Assembly (NCBI GenBank): GCA_021604825.1
Contig: BQJS01000072.1
Span: 1-21,187, forward strand
From: Phycisphaerae bacterium
GTDB lineage: Bacteria; Planctomycetota; Phycisphaerae; UBA1845
DNA: 21,187 nucleotides
Reading direction: 5' to 3'
Made by a program: the position numbers and the translations under genes. The notes beneath the pieces were generated by a model. That model searched no databases and was not told the origin of the DNA. It was given only the letters and a program-made list of their open reading frames with translations. Shown piece after piece: positions 8,085-14,928 of the stretch; the first letter of the stretch is position 1, and each line of letters opens with the position of its first letter.

Positions 8085-8158
8085 GAGTTGGGGCGGGAAT
8101 CGAACCCGCGACCTCACGGTTATCAATCGTGTGCTCTAACCAAGTGAGCTACCCATTG
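8085..8158 (-). ncRNA. tRNA-like RNA B (Ile-type GAT loop, defective acceptor stem)
   Basis: A tRNA core is obvious: U8-A9, D stem GCTC/GAGC with GG in the loop, loop TTGATAA (GAT), and a perfect T stem GCGGG/CCCGC with TTCGATT. The acceptor pairs only at positions 4-7 (TGGG/CCCA); positions 1-3 do not pair, and the A31-C39 pair of the anticodon stem is broken. A tRNA finder may call it tRNA-Ile or a pseudo-tRNA. It starts within two bases of the 3' end of the neighbouring element, leaving no room for a normal leader. I interpret it as a repair-locus tRNA-like RNA rather than a decoding tRNA. Confidence 0.7.
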
Positions 8159-8160
8159 GT

Positions 8161-8230
8161 GGTCCTGGGCAGGAATCGAACCTGCACTTCAGATTTCAAG
8201 TCTGCGCTCAACCAATTGAGCTTCCAGAAA
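8161..8230 (-). ncRNA. tRNA-like RNA A (TGA loop, short variable arm)
   Basis: Folds as a class I cloverleaf: D stem GCTC/GAGC, anticodon stem of four pairs with loop CTTGAAA (TGA), T stem GCAGG/CCTGC. The acceptor makes six of seven pairs. It departs from real tRNAs in three ways. The anticodon would decode serine, but the long variable arm of tRNA-Ser is absent. Position 8 is A instead of U. A CCA-like end is shifted by one base (C-ACCA). It sits directly upstream of element B on the same strand, so the two were probably one transcript. Confidence 0.7.
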
Positions 8231-8441
8231 CCGATATCGCTTCCGATGCCGTTCACGGAACACGCCTCTACGAATCCAATGGACGCGAAGCGCGCCGCCG
8301 GCACAACATCGGCTTGACCCAAACTGTCTGCTAAATACCAACCACGTGCATAGAATCTTGCGCAAGCAGGATCCATCACGGTCCACACAACAAAAACAAC
8401 GCATTGTTAAACACGCAAAAAACGCAATGCCAAAAACCGAA

Positions 8442-8951
8442 TCACCAGAAATAAGTACGCGGACTCATTTCACCGGAAATCAACAGTCCGGCATTTTTAA
8501 TTGCGCGCTTGCATCGCCAATGCCGCCCCTCTCCACAAGCTCCTCGAAGTTCGCGAACCACCAGTCGGGCCTCGTCGAACCCAATCGTGAAAGCGGCCTC
8601 CAAGAGATAAGTTAGAGCTTCAGCGCGGGAGCAAAGCGGCGTTGCTAATTTCGATTCCTGCAACGCTGAAATCAATGAACTCCTAGCCTCATCAGTATTC
8701 CCGCTCTCACCCAATGCGGCGATTTCCCATGCACGAACTGTAGACCGCCTATACGCATCATCACATTCGGAAGCGGACTCTGCAGCCTCTCTGGCAATAC
8801 TGACCGCGTTATTGTCGGTATAGCGAACGACCCATGAGAGCGCTTGCGCTCTAAACCATGGATCACGAATACCTCGGGCCAACGCAAGTGCTTCCCACGA
8901 GCAAACTTTCGCGAGCTCTGCTGCCTTGTCTCTCTGCGCTGTAGGACTCAT
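8442..8951 (-). CDS. Alpha-helical repeat protein downstream of rtcA (169 aa)
   Basis: An all-helical, alanine- and arginine-rich protein of 169 residues without signal peptide or membrane segment. Three to four helix pairs of about 35 residues can be seen (starting near ALARGIRDPW, AVSIAREAA, ARSSLISALQES and DEARLVVREL), resembling TPR- or HEAT-like scaffolds. It begins 46 bases after the rtcA stop on the same strand and so is probably co-transcribed. The ribosome site is weak. I do not recognise the family; a protein- or RNA-binding partner of the repair machinery is an inference from position only. Confidence 0.75.
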   Translation of the reverse strand: MSPTAQRDKAAELAKVCSWEALALARGIRDPWFRAQALSWVVRYTDNNAVSIAREAAESASECDDAYRRSTVRAWEIAALGESGNTDEARSSLISALQESKLATPLCSRAEALTYLLEAAFTIGFDEARLVVRELRGACGEGRHWRCKRAIKNAGLLISGEMSPRTYFW

Positions 8952-8997
8952 TTTGGATACCGTCCCGATTCTGTATTCATTTCTTCCGTCACAGTAC

Positions 8998-10014
8998 TTA
9001 AGTCACCGACAGCGTCACACCGCCGCTGTCATGCTTCTCCGTTTCAATCCGCACATCCAAAAACTTATGAATCAACTCCAAATGCGTCTGAGCATGCAGC
9101 GACAAACCCGTCGAACGAAACGAACCCGACCCGGCGATGGCCATCGGCAGCATCAACTGATCCGTGAGATGTTCCCCCACCGGGGCATCACTCTTGAGGT
9201 ACCGCTGACACTGCTGCACCGCATGGTTGGCCACCGCCTCGGCGCTACGCCCGACCTCACCGAAACCCGTAAACATCTCCGTCACGTTCTCGTACGCCAC
9301 TTCGATCGTCACAATGTTCCCCGGTCCGACCGATCGCTCGACCTCGACAACACCCAACTCATCTTCGCTCCAACCGAGATGCCTCTGCACGACTTTCAGC
9401 TCACGTTCACCAATCGACCGAGGCAGATTCGACACCACCGCCATCGCGCTTCGCCGTCGCAATTCACCGCGCGACAATATGTTCACTTCATTCCAACCAG
9501 ATGCCGGCTCAATATCGATCACCGCTCGCCCACCGCCAGCCGGAAAGAACCCAGCGCGCTCCAACCGCGCATCGACATTCAGCCCCATGCGCCGCAGCAA
9601 CGGTAGATACGCCCGCACCAGAAAATCAAACGGCGGCGCAAACGGATTATGCGTCCCACCCTCAAGCACCAAGCGAGAAGACGTCTTCGCCAGCGCCAAG
9701 GGAAGCAACACGGTTTGCAATACCAAAGTCGTGCTGCCAGCGGTCCCAATGCTGAACTTGAAGTCACCGCCGTAAACCTCTCCCGGTTCAAACTCCAACT
9801 CGGTCGAACCAATCTCATCACCGATAATCTGACCGCAGGAAATGTCCCGAGCCGCTCGAACGGCCGTCAAGTGCTGCCGCATCAACCCAGGCTTACGCCG
9901 CCCAGCGCGAATGTTCTCAATACGAACAGGCGTACCCGTCACAATCGAAAGCGCCAAAGAAGACCGCAAGATCTGTCCGCCACCTTCACCAAATGAACCG
10001 TCAATCCTAATCAT
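8998..10014 (-). CDS. rtcA: RNA 3'-terminal phosphate cyclase RtcA
   Basis: RtcA uses ATP to turn RNA 3'-phosphates into 2',3'-cyclic phosphates, through an enzyme-AMP intermediate on histidine. The 338-residue length equals that of the E. coli enzyme when translation begins at the ATG at 10014, which has AGGTGA five bases upstream. Visible signatures are GSFGEGGGQILRSSLALS (7-24), the RAGRRKPGL block (37-44), FSIGTAGSTTLVLQ (87-100), GGTHNPFAPPFD (119-130) and VGEHLTDQ (279-286). The nucleophile is probably His307, in SLHAQTH, by alignment with E. coli His309. It lies 3' of rtcB in the same orientation, but separated from it by two extra genes and a palindromic repeat. Confidence 0.96.
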   Translation of the reverse strand: MIRIDGSFGEGGGQILRSSLALSIVTGTPVRIENIRAGRRKPGLMRQHLTAVRAARDISCGQIIGDEIGSTELEFEPGEVYGGDFKFSIGTAGSTTLVLQTVLLPLALAKTSSRLVLEGGTHNPFAPPFDFLVRAYLPLLRRMGLNVDARLERAGFFPAGGGRAVIDIEPASGWNEVNILSRGELRRRSAMAVVSNLPRSIGERELKVVQRHLGWSEDELGVVEVERSVGPGNIVTIEVAYENVTEMFTGFGEVGRSAEAVANHAVQQCQRYLKSDAPVGEHLTDQLMLPMAIAGSGSFRSTGLSLHAQTHLELIHKFLDVRIETEKHDSGGVTLSVT

Positions 10015-10041
10015 CACATTCACCTGCGAATTCAAACACTC

Positions 10042-10064
10042 GTAGGGTGCGTCCCGGACGCACC
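10042..10064 (+). repeat. REP-like palindrome, single unit
   Basis: A GTAG foot is followed by a 9-base-pair palindrome (GGTGCGTCC / GGACGCACC). The same plan occurs at 11019, 16688, 19241 and 19755. It lies just upstream of the rtcA start. Confidence 0.75.
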
Positions 10065-10610
10065 GAATGACTTCGCAAAAACCGTGCGCCAATGCCTAAC
10101 CACACCAATACAACACACCGCACAAACGACAATTCTGCGCGCACATCTCCCACCCAAGCCAATCCGAATCCATCATGGCGAAGTACACCTACAAGAAAAG
10201 CCTCGAAGACGCCGTGTTCAGGGTCTTCGAGGCTTAGAAACCTATATCGAAAGATACGGTTACGGCCCTGAATCCCAGAACTGTGGCGTGTTGCCAAACA
10301 ATTGCGATTGTTCGGTCGGCTGCGAGCCAGTGAGTATTGCATCGCAGAAGCCATGCATATCTCTGCCGCCGCAGTCAGTTGCTAAGAACTGCGAGCCGAA
10401 CAATTGCGAGATGTTGGTTGAACTCAAAAGCATATACACTGCCTCACCGCGAACAGGGAAAAACTCCCTGAAATACTTCATTTATTGATACGACGGTGCG
10501 GAAGTGTACAACACGAAATCGCAATTGCAAGTCCATTTTCTTGTTTGGTACTTCTTTCTTGATTGGTACTTCGTTTTGTATCACCTTCTCCAACTCATAG
10601 TTGACTCGGC
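10065..10610. other. Non-coding spacer upstream of rtcA with hairpins and AT-rich repeats
   Basis: No convincing gene. It holds a 13-base-pair stem-loop at 10198-10235 (AAGCCTCGAAGAC / GTCTTCGAGGCTT, loop 12), an AACAAT-TGCG-ATTGTT hairpin near 10302, several copies of AACAATTGCGA, and a doubled TTGGTACTTC near 10540-10570. A 73-residue minus-strand frame (10260-10481) lacks a ribosome site and looks accidental. The stem-loop coincides with a 20-codon plus-strand frame starting at 10175. Confidence 0.4.
10198..10235. other. Long perfect stem-loop upstream of rtcA
   Basis: Thirteen perfect base pairs around a 12-base loop. In the minus-strand transcript it lies about 185 bases before the rtcA start. 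It could stabilise or terminate the upstream message; no T run follows on the minus strand, while the plus strand has only a short AT stretch. Confidence 0.5.
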
Positions 10611-11009
10611 TTACGATGCGGACGCTTCGCCACTTACTTCAATCAACTTCACACGGTTCAGCGGCACGCGAACGAAGTGTGGCATGTAGCAGTCGGCCAT
10701 CTCAATCCCGATGCGGTGATTCTTAAAGCAGAATAGATTCCACTTTCCATCACTCGGCCCACAACATCCGCTCCGCGGCCCACCCTCGATCACGTCAGCT
10801 AGTGAGTCGCGATAAACGAGTATCTCCTCCGGCTGTGAGCCAAAGAATAATTCATCGGCGACAATCAATTCGCTGCGACAGTAGACGCCAACATCCATAA
10901 GCGGCTCATCGTCTTCATAGTTGAGCGCATCATAATCCGTCAGCTCAGTAAGCACGCCGGACAAAACCTGCCCACAACGCTTGCATTGAATTTGAATAGA
11001 ACCATTCAT
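10611..11009 (-). CDS. Small cysteine-rich, probable zinc-binding protein (132 aa)
   Basis: Starting at the ATG at 11009, the protein opens with a knuckle CKRCG (9-13) and has further cysteines at 44, in GCCGPSDG (81-88), FC (93-94) and 107, followed by conserved-looking NHRIGIEMADCYMPHF. This pattern suggests one or two structural zinc sites. It has no signal peptide or membrane helix. It lies between the DUF5677-like gene and rtcA, with a palindrome pair just upstream of its start. Function unknown; small proteins of this look often occur as accessory or immunity genes in planctomycetes, which is only an impression. Confidence 0.7.
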   Translation of the reverse strand: MNGSIQIQCKRCGQVLSGVLTELTDYDALNYEDDEPLMDVGVYCRSELIVADELFFGSQPEEILVYRDSLADVIEGGPRSGCCGPSDGKWNLFCFKNHRIGIEMADCYMPHFVRVPLNRVKLIEVSGEASAS

Positions 11010-11018
11010 GAGAACACC

Positions 11019-11082
11019 GTAGGTCGGGTCATCGAGCCGACACATCTCGCGATTCGCTTGTCGGGTCGATGACCCGACCTAC
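11019..11082. repeat. REP-like palindrome pair in inverted orientation
   Basis: Two units with GTAG feet face outward (11019-11042 and 11060-11082), with hairpins GTCGGGTC-ATC-GAGCCGAC and GTCGGGTC-ATC-GACCCGAC. The outer 17 bases (GTAGGTCGGGTCATCGA) are perfect inverted copies. It fills the gap between the DUF5677-like gene and the cysteine-rich gene and would form a large cruciform or RNA hairpin that may end or stabilise transcripts. Confidence 0.8.
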
Positions 11083-11091
11083 GCAACTCGG

Positions 11092-11874
11092 CTAACGGCT
11101 CAAGAAATTCTCTTGAGTTGTCTTGATCCAACGTCTCGATCTGTCGCTGAAGTTCAAACCAAAAGCCTGACCAATTATTCTCGCGGTTTGAGTGACGACC
11201 GTCACCGAAGCGAATGCTGCCTCAACTCCTCCCGGCGATAATGAGCCCTTTATCGTGGCGAATGGACTCCCATGCACAGCCCCGTTCGAGAATCTAACGC
11301 ACCAAGTATATTCCTCTTCTCTACCGACGATTCGTGCCAGATCATACAGGCTCCCTTTGTACCAGTGCTTCCAGCTTCGTTCTTCCTCGGTCATGGAACT
11401 CCTAACTTCTTGATACTGCGCCTCAATTTGAGATCTTGCCTCTTGTTTTCCTGGCAGCGCAGCTATTCGTTTCGCCATCGGGCTCTTGCACGAGTCTAAG
11501 AAATTTAGGTATTTGTGGTGTTCGACGGGTCCAAACCTTAGATACCTTGATGCTCGCTGTTCAGCCTCGTTTGGATCATTCAATATGTAAAGAAGTTGAA
11601 TTTGTGCGTCATAGATGCACCGTAAAAGGGCCGTCGTTGGATTGCGCATACTTGATCCAAACACCTTTATGCTCTCGCTTGTGCACAATGTGAAAATCGC
11701 TTTCCAATTGCAGGCGATGTGCGTCATTAGTGCACGCGCAACACATGTCAGACTCGAATCTTCTAAGTTTCTTAACTTGGAAATTATCTCACGGCAGAGC
11801 AGTTCAGTACGCGTATCGAATAACTCGAGAGCATGGTCAAGGTCTGGCACATTCTCTTGGGAATTGGATAGCAC
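11092..11874 (-). CDS. DUF5677-like protein between rtcB and rtcA (260 aa)
   Basis: An alpha-helical, soluble protein of 260 residues. The GTG start at 11874 is chosen because GGAG lies eight bases upstream, 18 bases after the rtcB stop. The pattern TTALLRCIYDAQIQLLYIL, DPNEAEQRASRYLRFG, WYKGSLYDLARIVGREEEYTW and SNGAVHGSP resembles the DUF5677 family, whose function is unknown. Its codons are noticeably more AT-rich than those of rtcB and rtcA. Together with the flanking palindromes this suggests a later arrival in the operon. Tight coupling to rtcB still makes co-expression likely. Confidence 0.75.
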   Translation of the reverse strand: MLSNSQENVPDLDHALELFDTRTELLCREIISKLRNLEDSSLTCVARALMTHIACNWKAIFTLCTSESIKVFGSSMRNPTTALLRCIYDAQIQLLYILNDPNEAEQRASRYLRFGPVEHHKYLNFLDSCKSPMAKRIAALPGKQEARSQIEAQYQEVRSSMTEEERSWKHWYKGSLYDLARIVGREEEYTWCVRFSNGAVHGSPFATIKGSLSPGGVEAAFASVTVVTQTARIIGQAFGLNFSDRSRRWIKTTQENFLSR

Positions 11875-11892
11875 AATGAAGTCTCCATGTTG

Positions 11893-13389
11893 TTAGTCGT
11901 CCGCCTTATCCGCATCCTTGATCACAAACCGCGCATTGAGTCGCGCGACTTCCGTCGCTAGTCCGGCTTTGTTTACTGAGCGCAGGACCTCCTCGAAATC
12001 CTTGTATGCGGCCGGCGATTCGTCCTTTGGATAGTTCCGGCAGTTTGTCAGAATATCCTTTGCTTCGAACGATGCGTTAATCTCCTTTTGATCCAGCGTG
12101 CGAATCGCATTCTTGCGACCCAGCACGCGGCCGGCACCGTGGTTCACGCTGTAGCAACTCACCTCAGCGCCCGCGTCAGCCACCATCACGGCCGACCCAC
12201 GTTGCGGGTCACCCGGTAGCAGAATCGGATGACCGGTATCCGCAAACGGCGTCTCCCGAAGTGCGTGGTGACCGGCTGGGAAGGCGCGGGTTGCACCTTT
12301 TCGCATCACCCATGACGGCTTACTCTTGACGATCTCCTTGCGGGCGATGTTGTGGCTGATGAAGTACACCAACTCACCGGTCACGCCCGGGAACACCTCT
12401 TGATACGCCTCAAGCACCAGCGCGTTGATCAACATGTGGTTGACCGTCGCGAAGTTTGCACCGAGCGACATGTCGTCGATGTACGCATCGGCTTCCGGCG
12501 TACCGAGCGGTGCATAGCATAGGTGTCGATCGTTACCCGGGTAGTTAATCCCCCAGGTATCGAACTTACCTTGCAACGCGCGGAACTGCCCCATCGCCAG
12601 GTTATGTCCAAACCCACGCGAACCGCAGTGCGACAGGAACGCCACGTGGTTGTCACGCAATCCAAACGTCTGCGCACATGCGCGGGCTCGGTCGTTGTCG
12701 GCGACGCTGACAATCTCGCACTCGCCGAAGTGATTTCCACCACCATACGAACCGAGTTGCACCACCTTGTCTTCCAAACGCGATTGCGTGCCCGACCGCT
12801 TCAAAAACTCCAACCGATTGGCCAGCGCATCGCGGGTGTCATCGTGCCCGACGTGGAAGGCGTCTTCGCACCGGTCAGCCCAGTGCGGCGGAATGCCCAT
12901 CGCCTCACACACATCCTTCGACGCACCTTCGATCGCCGCTTGCAACCCGACCGATCGAAACACGTGACGAGACTTTGGTACGTGACGTTGCCCCTTGCCC
13001 GTACCGGTTGGCGTTCGCTCACAGATGGCGTTGATCAATGCACGGCGAGTCTTGCGGTCCACGATTTGGTCGGCTGGCAGGTCGAGTTGCAACAGGCTCA
13101 TCGAACATTTGATGTCCACGCCCACCGGTCCCGGATAGATGTGCGAGCCGGAGGCCATCACGCATCCGATCGGCGCACCGTATCCGATGTGGGCGTCCGG
13201 ATTGAGAACAACTTCGTCCACGCCCGGCGCAATCCGCGTGTTGATCGCTTGGTTCAACGTCGCGTCGCAGAAGGTACCGCGGATCTTCTCCGTGCCAATA
13301 ACTGTCACTGGTGAAAGCTTGCCACCATCAACCGGCAAGATCGCCGTGGCCTCACCCGTCGAAATCATTTGACTCTTGTTTTCTACCAT
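11893..13389 (-). CDS. rtcB: RNA-splicing ligase RtcB (3'-phosphate RNA ligase)
   Basis: RtcB joins RNA 3'-phosphate or 2',3'-cyclic phosphate ends to 5'-OH ends using GTP and manganese. The 498-residue protein has all signature blocks: NPDAHIGYGAPIG (63-75), GPVGVDIKCS (87-96), GSYGGGNHFGECE (213-225), SHCGSRGFGH (253-262), ISHNIARKE (344-352), MRKGATRAFPAG (362-373), LPGDPQRGSA (391-400) and NHGAGRVLGR (416-425). Expected metal ligands are Asp92, Cys95, His220, His254 and His346; the guanylylated nucleophile is His417. The enzyme is therefore predicted active. It is nearer in length to archaeal than to the 408-residue E. coli RtcB. A tRNA-like RNA pair lies directly upstream. A second ATG seven codons in is a possible alternative start. 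Confidence 0.97.
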   Translation of the reverse strand: MVENKSQMISTGEATAILPVDGGKLSPVTVIGTEKIRGTFCDATLNQAINTRIAPGVDEVVLNPDAHIGYGAPIGCVMASGSHIYPGPVGVDIKCSMSLLQLDLPADQIVDRKTRRALINAICERTPTGTGKGQRHVPKSRHVFRSVGLQAAIEGASKDVCEAMGIPPHWADRCEDAFHVGHDDTRDALANRLEFLKRSGTQSRLEDKVVQLGSYGGGNHFGECEIVSVADNDRARACAQTFGLRDNHVAFLSHCGSRGFGHNLAMGQFRALQGKFDTWGINYPGNDRHLCYAPLGTPEADAYIDDMSLGANFATVNHMLINALVLEAYQEVFPGVTGELVYFISHNIARKEIVKSKPSWVMRKGATRAFPAGHHALRETPFADTGHPILLPGDPQRGSAVMVADAGAEVSCYSVNHGAGRVLGRKNAIRTLDQKEINASFEAKDILTNCRNYPKDESPAAYKDFEEVLRSVNKAGLATEVARLNARFVIKDADKADD

Positions 13390-13436
13390 GATCGTGTCTC
13401 GCTACTTCAGGGTTTCTTGTTCGTGTCGCGGTGTCG

Positions 13437-13442
13437 ATTATA
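13437..13442 (-). promoter_or_regulatory. Possible basal -10 element for rtcB
   Basis: A perfect TATAAT lies about 48 bases before the rtcB start, just after the tRNA-like RNA. No good -35 box is visible at the usual spacing, so this is a weak candidate for a low-level internal promoter. Confidence 0.25.
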
Positions 13443-13475
13443 CCCGCTTGTTTCCGTGTTCATGTCACAACCAAA

Positions 13476-13546
13476 TGCGGTTGGCGGGATTCGAACCCGG
13501 ACTGTCGGTGTCAAAGACCGGTGTACTACCGTTACACTATCCTGCT
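13476..13546 (-). ncRNA. tRNA-like RNA C (Gln-type TTG loop, no acceptor stem)
   Basis: Has U8-A9, a D stem GTGT/GTAC with two wobbles and GG in the loop, an anticodon stem CGGT/ACCG with loop CTTTGAC (TTG), and a T stem CGGG/CCCG with TTCGAAT. The seven bases before U8 (AGCAGGA) cannot pair with the seven after the T stem (CAACCGC), so no acceptor helix forms. An aminoacylatable tRNA-Gln is therefore unlikely. It lies 87 bases upstream of rtcB on the same strand. Confidence 0.7.
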
Positions 13547-13571
13547 ATCCTTCCATCCGGCCCAACGGGTG

Positions 13572-13639
13572 CCCCGCCCTTCCAGGGTGGGGGACGGATG
13601 AACTACCCATGCGTCTCAACATTCGAGACGCTCCATCCG
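13572..13639 (-). ncRNA. Hairpin module linking the two upstream tRNA-like RNAs
   Basis: Two strong stem-loops occupy the spacer. 13595-13639 has an outer CGGATG/CATCCG stem and an inner GCGTCTC/GAGACGC stem with a 7-base loop. 13572-13592 has CCCC-g-CCCT / AGGG-t-GGGG around a 3-base loop. With the flanking elements they make one structured block of about 240 bases, suggesting a single composite RNA. Confidence 0.5.
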
Positions 13640-13642
13640 AAA

Positions 13643-13717
13643 TCTGGGTGGCAGGACTCGAATCTGAAACTGAAGCTTCGCAAGCTCCGATGATGTCCGT
13701 TTCACCATGAGGTCGAA
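13643..13717 (-). ncRNA. tRNA-like RNA D (Arg-type GCG loop, no acceptor stem)
   Basis: Shows U8, a 4-pair D stem ATGG/TCAT with G18G19, a perfect 5-pair anticodon stem GGAGC/GCTTC (one wobble) with loop TTGCGAA (GCG), and a degenerate T arm with only three pairs around TTCGAGT. Bases expected to form the acceptor do not pair at all. This is the most degenerate of the four elements and would probably escape standard tRNA detection. Confidence 0.55.
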
Positions 13718-13767
13718 AAACCAAACCTCGCCGTCACCGCGATGCATTCATCGCAATCCCGTTCCAA

Positions 13768-13796
13768 GGCGGGCGGCACCAAGTCGGCCGCCCGCC
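13768..13796. other. Very GC-rich 10-base-pair hairpin upstream of the tRNA-like pair
   Basis: GGCGGGCGGC and GCCGCCCGCC pair perfectly around a 9-base loop, about 50 bases before element D in the minus-strand transcript. No T run follows. It could be a processing or transcription-pausing signal separating the protein genes from the RNA genes. Confidence 0.55.
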
Positions 13797-13807
13797 CCTT
13801 CCAGAGT

Positions 13808-13838
13808 GCATCACTTGCCACGCGATTCAATCACGTCG
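13808..13838 (-). pseudogene. Decayed second copy of the start of the neighbouring 115-aa gene
   Basis: About 31 bases match the beginning of the 115-residue gene with five differences, all G/A or C/T transitions. The core at 13815-13838 matches 14217-14240 at 22 of 24 bases. In the copy the reading DVIESRGK hits a TGA where the intact gene has Trp. It may be a truncated duplication. Alternatively the shared hairpin (ACGTG / CACGT, 7-base loop) is an RNA or DNA element, since a wobble preserves the stem. Confidence 0.35.
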
Positions 13839-13888
13839 AATATCTCTGTAAGCCTCCGTCAGGACGAAGAACTTGGGCACAACAATCG

Positions 13889-14236
13889 TCAATCCACCAA
13901 CTTCCAGTCGTCACGCGTCACACCGAACATTTCAGCGGCAGTCCGAAGCGCATCGTCTTTCGATTCGTGCCATGAATCGGCGGTAAGGAATCCCGCAGGA
14001 CTCATCACAAGTTGGTATCCGTCGCTGCGCTGATCTCCCTGAATCTCAAGCGTCACCACGCATTCCTTCGCCCCGCCTTCCTTACCGGCAAGGCTCCACG
14101 AGTTCTCCGTTCCCCAGATACGGACTGTTGTGCTTGCTCTCAATACCATCAGTCTTCCAATTTTTGTGAGCGATGACAGCGGATAACTTGCAACCTGAAT
14201 TCCGTAGCCGCACCATTTGCCACGTGATTCAACCAC
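13889..14236 (-). CDS. Unrecognised small protein, second gene after the sigma54 promoter (115 aa)
   Basis: A GTG start overlapping the end of the upstream gene by eight bases is chosen because GAGGGA lies eight bases before it. Frames starting earlier overlap the upstream gene extensively. The 115-residue protein appears beta-rich in the first two thirds (KWCGYGIQV, CVVTLEIQGDQ, YQLVMSPAGF) with a helical end (SKDDALRTAAEMFG). No signal peptide or known motif. Translational coupling to the preceding gene suggests a joint role. A degenerate duplicate of its first codons lies about 400 bases downstream. Confidence 0.6.
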   Translation of the reverse strand: MVESRGKWCGYGIQVASYPLSSLTKIGRLMVLRASTTVRIWGTENSWSLAGKEGGAKECVVTLEIQGDQRSDGYQLVMSPAGFLTADSWHESKDDALRTAAEMFGVTRDDWKLVD

Positions 14237-14882
14237 GTCGCAATCCCTCACCTGCTTCCACAACAAGCGACTTCGCCAGCCAGTAGAAATCTTCATCCAA
14301 ACGCCTGCGGACACCGGGGGGAATGCTGCGCCACAGCCGATGAACAATCTGGCCCTTCGACTTGCCGCGCGCTCTTCTCCCCAACTCCCAGACATACGCA
14401 ACGATGCGCGTTTCAATCTTTAGACTCTCCCGCACTGCAAGTCGGCCGGCTTCGTCCGGCGTCAGACGAACCCCCTCGCGCGACAACACGTATCGAATCG
14501 CGGAGGCCACAACGTGCTTCATATTGTGGTTGCCGCCATGAATCCGGTTCCGCCTCCGACGCAATCGCGCATCCACCAAGTCACCTGCAAATTCGAGGCT
14601 GTCCAGGCGAAACGACGTATCGAAAAACGATGCAAACATTGCCGCGAACGCCTTGGTGTGGGCCCGATCCGGCAAGAACCGCGATGGCAAGTACGAACTG
14701 TTTTGCCAAAGCCACTTCTCGCACGCCGATCGACTCGACATTTGCCCAACTGCCTCGGGTCGAAGCCAAGCCGGATTCTGAGCGGCTTCGTCATTGATCC
14801 ACATTAGAAGCCGATAGGCCCGCTGATGAATCTCGATCAGCTCAGCGACACTGGGTTGCTCGATTTGCCTTGAACCAGCCAT
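14229..14882 (-). CDS. Unrecognised first gene of the sigma54-driven operon (217 aa)
   Basis: The second of two adjacent ATGs is preferred, six bases after a perfect GGAGG. The protein is 217 residues, mostly helical and very basic in the middle and C-terminal parts (ARLRRRRNRIHGG, WELGRRARGKSKGQIVHRLWR), so nucleic-acid binding is plausible. It has several tryptophans and no membrane segment. The start is about 36 bases downstream of the predicted transcription start of the sigma54 promoter, making it the first gene of the induced run. I do not recognise its family, and no nucleotidyltransferase or TROVE motif is visible. Confidence 0.7.
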   Translation of the reverse strand: MAGSRQIEQPSVAELIEIHQRAYRLLMWINDEAAQNPAWLRPEAVGQMSSRSACEKWLWQNSSYLPSRFLPDRAHTKAFAAMFASFFDTSFRLDSLEFAGDLVDARLRRRRNRIHGGNHNMKHVVASAIRYVLSREGVRLTPDEAGRLAVRESLKIETRIVAYVWELGRRARGKSKGQIVHRLWRSIPPGVRRRLDEDFYWLAKSLVVEAGEGLRRG

Positions 14883-14928
14883 CATTCGCCTCCAAAACCA
14901 ATCGTGCCCTTCGAACAGCGAGACGAAA

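Noticed and set aside
8157..8161. ACCA taken as an encoded CCA tail of tRNA-like element A
   Set aside because: It is one base out of register with the acceptor stem, so it may be chance.
8129..8317. Plus-strand frame containing GRNRTCTSDFKS
   Set aside because: Translation artefact of the tRNA-like RNA on the other strand.
10260..10481. 73-residue minus-strand frame upstream of rtcA
   Set aside because: No ribosome site, repetitive SQLFG segments produced by the DNA repeats, no family resemblance.
9850..11090. Insertion sequence or CRISPR array around the palindromes
   Set aside because: No transposase frame, no terminal repeats with target duplications, and no regularly spaced direct repeats.
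13369..13710. Plus-strand frames over the upstream tRNA-like pair
   Set aside because: GGIRTRTVGVKDR-type peptides are tRNA-derived artefacts.
13815..13838. TGGCAAGTGATGCA as a sigma54 promoter
   Set aside because: GG and GC are 8 rather than 10 bases apart.
14229..14882. Nucleotidyltransferase or TROVE protein often seen in repair operons
   Set aside because: No GS-x-DxD, vWA or HEAT-ring motif could be seen in the protein.
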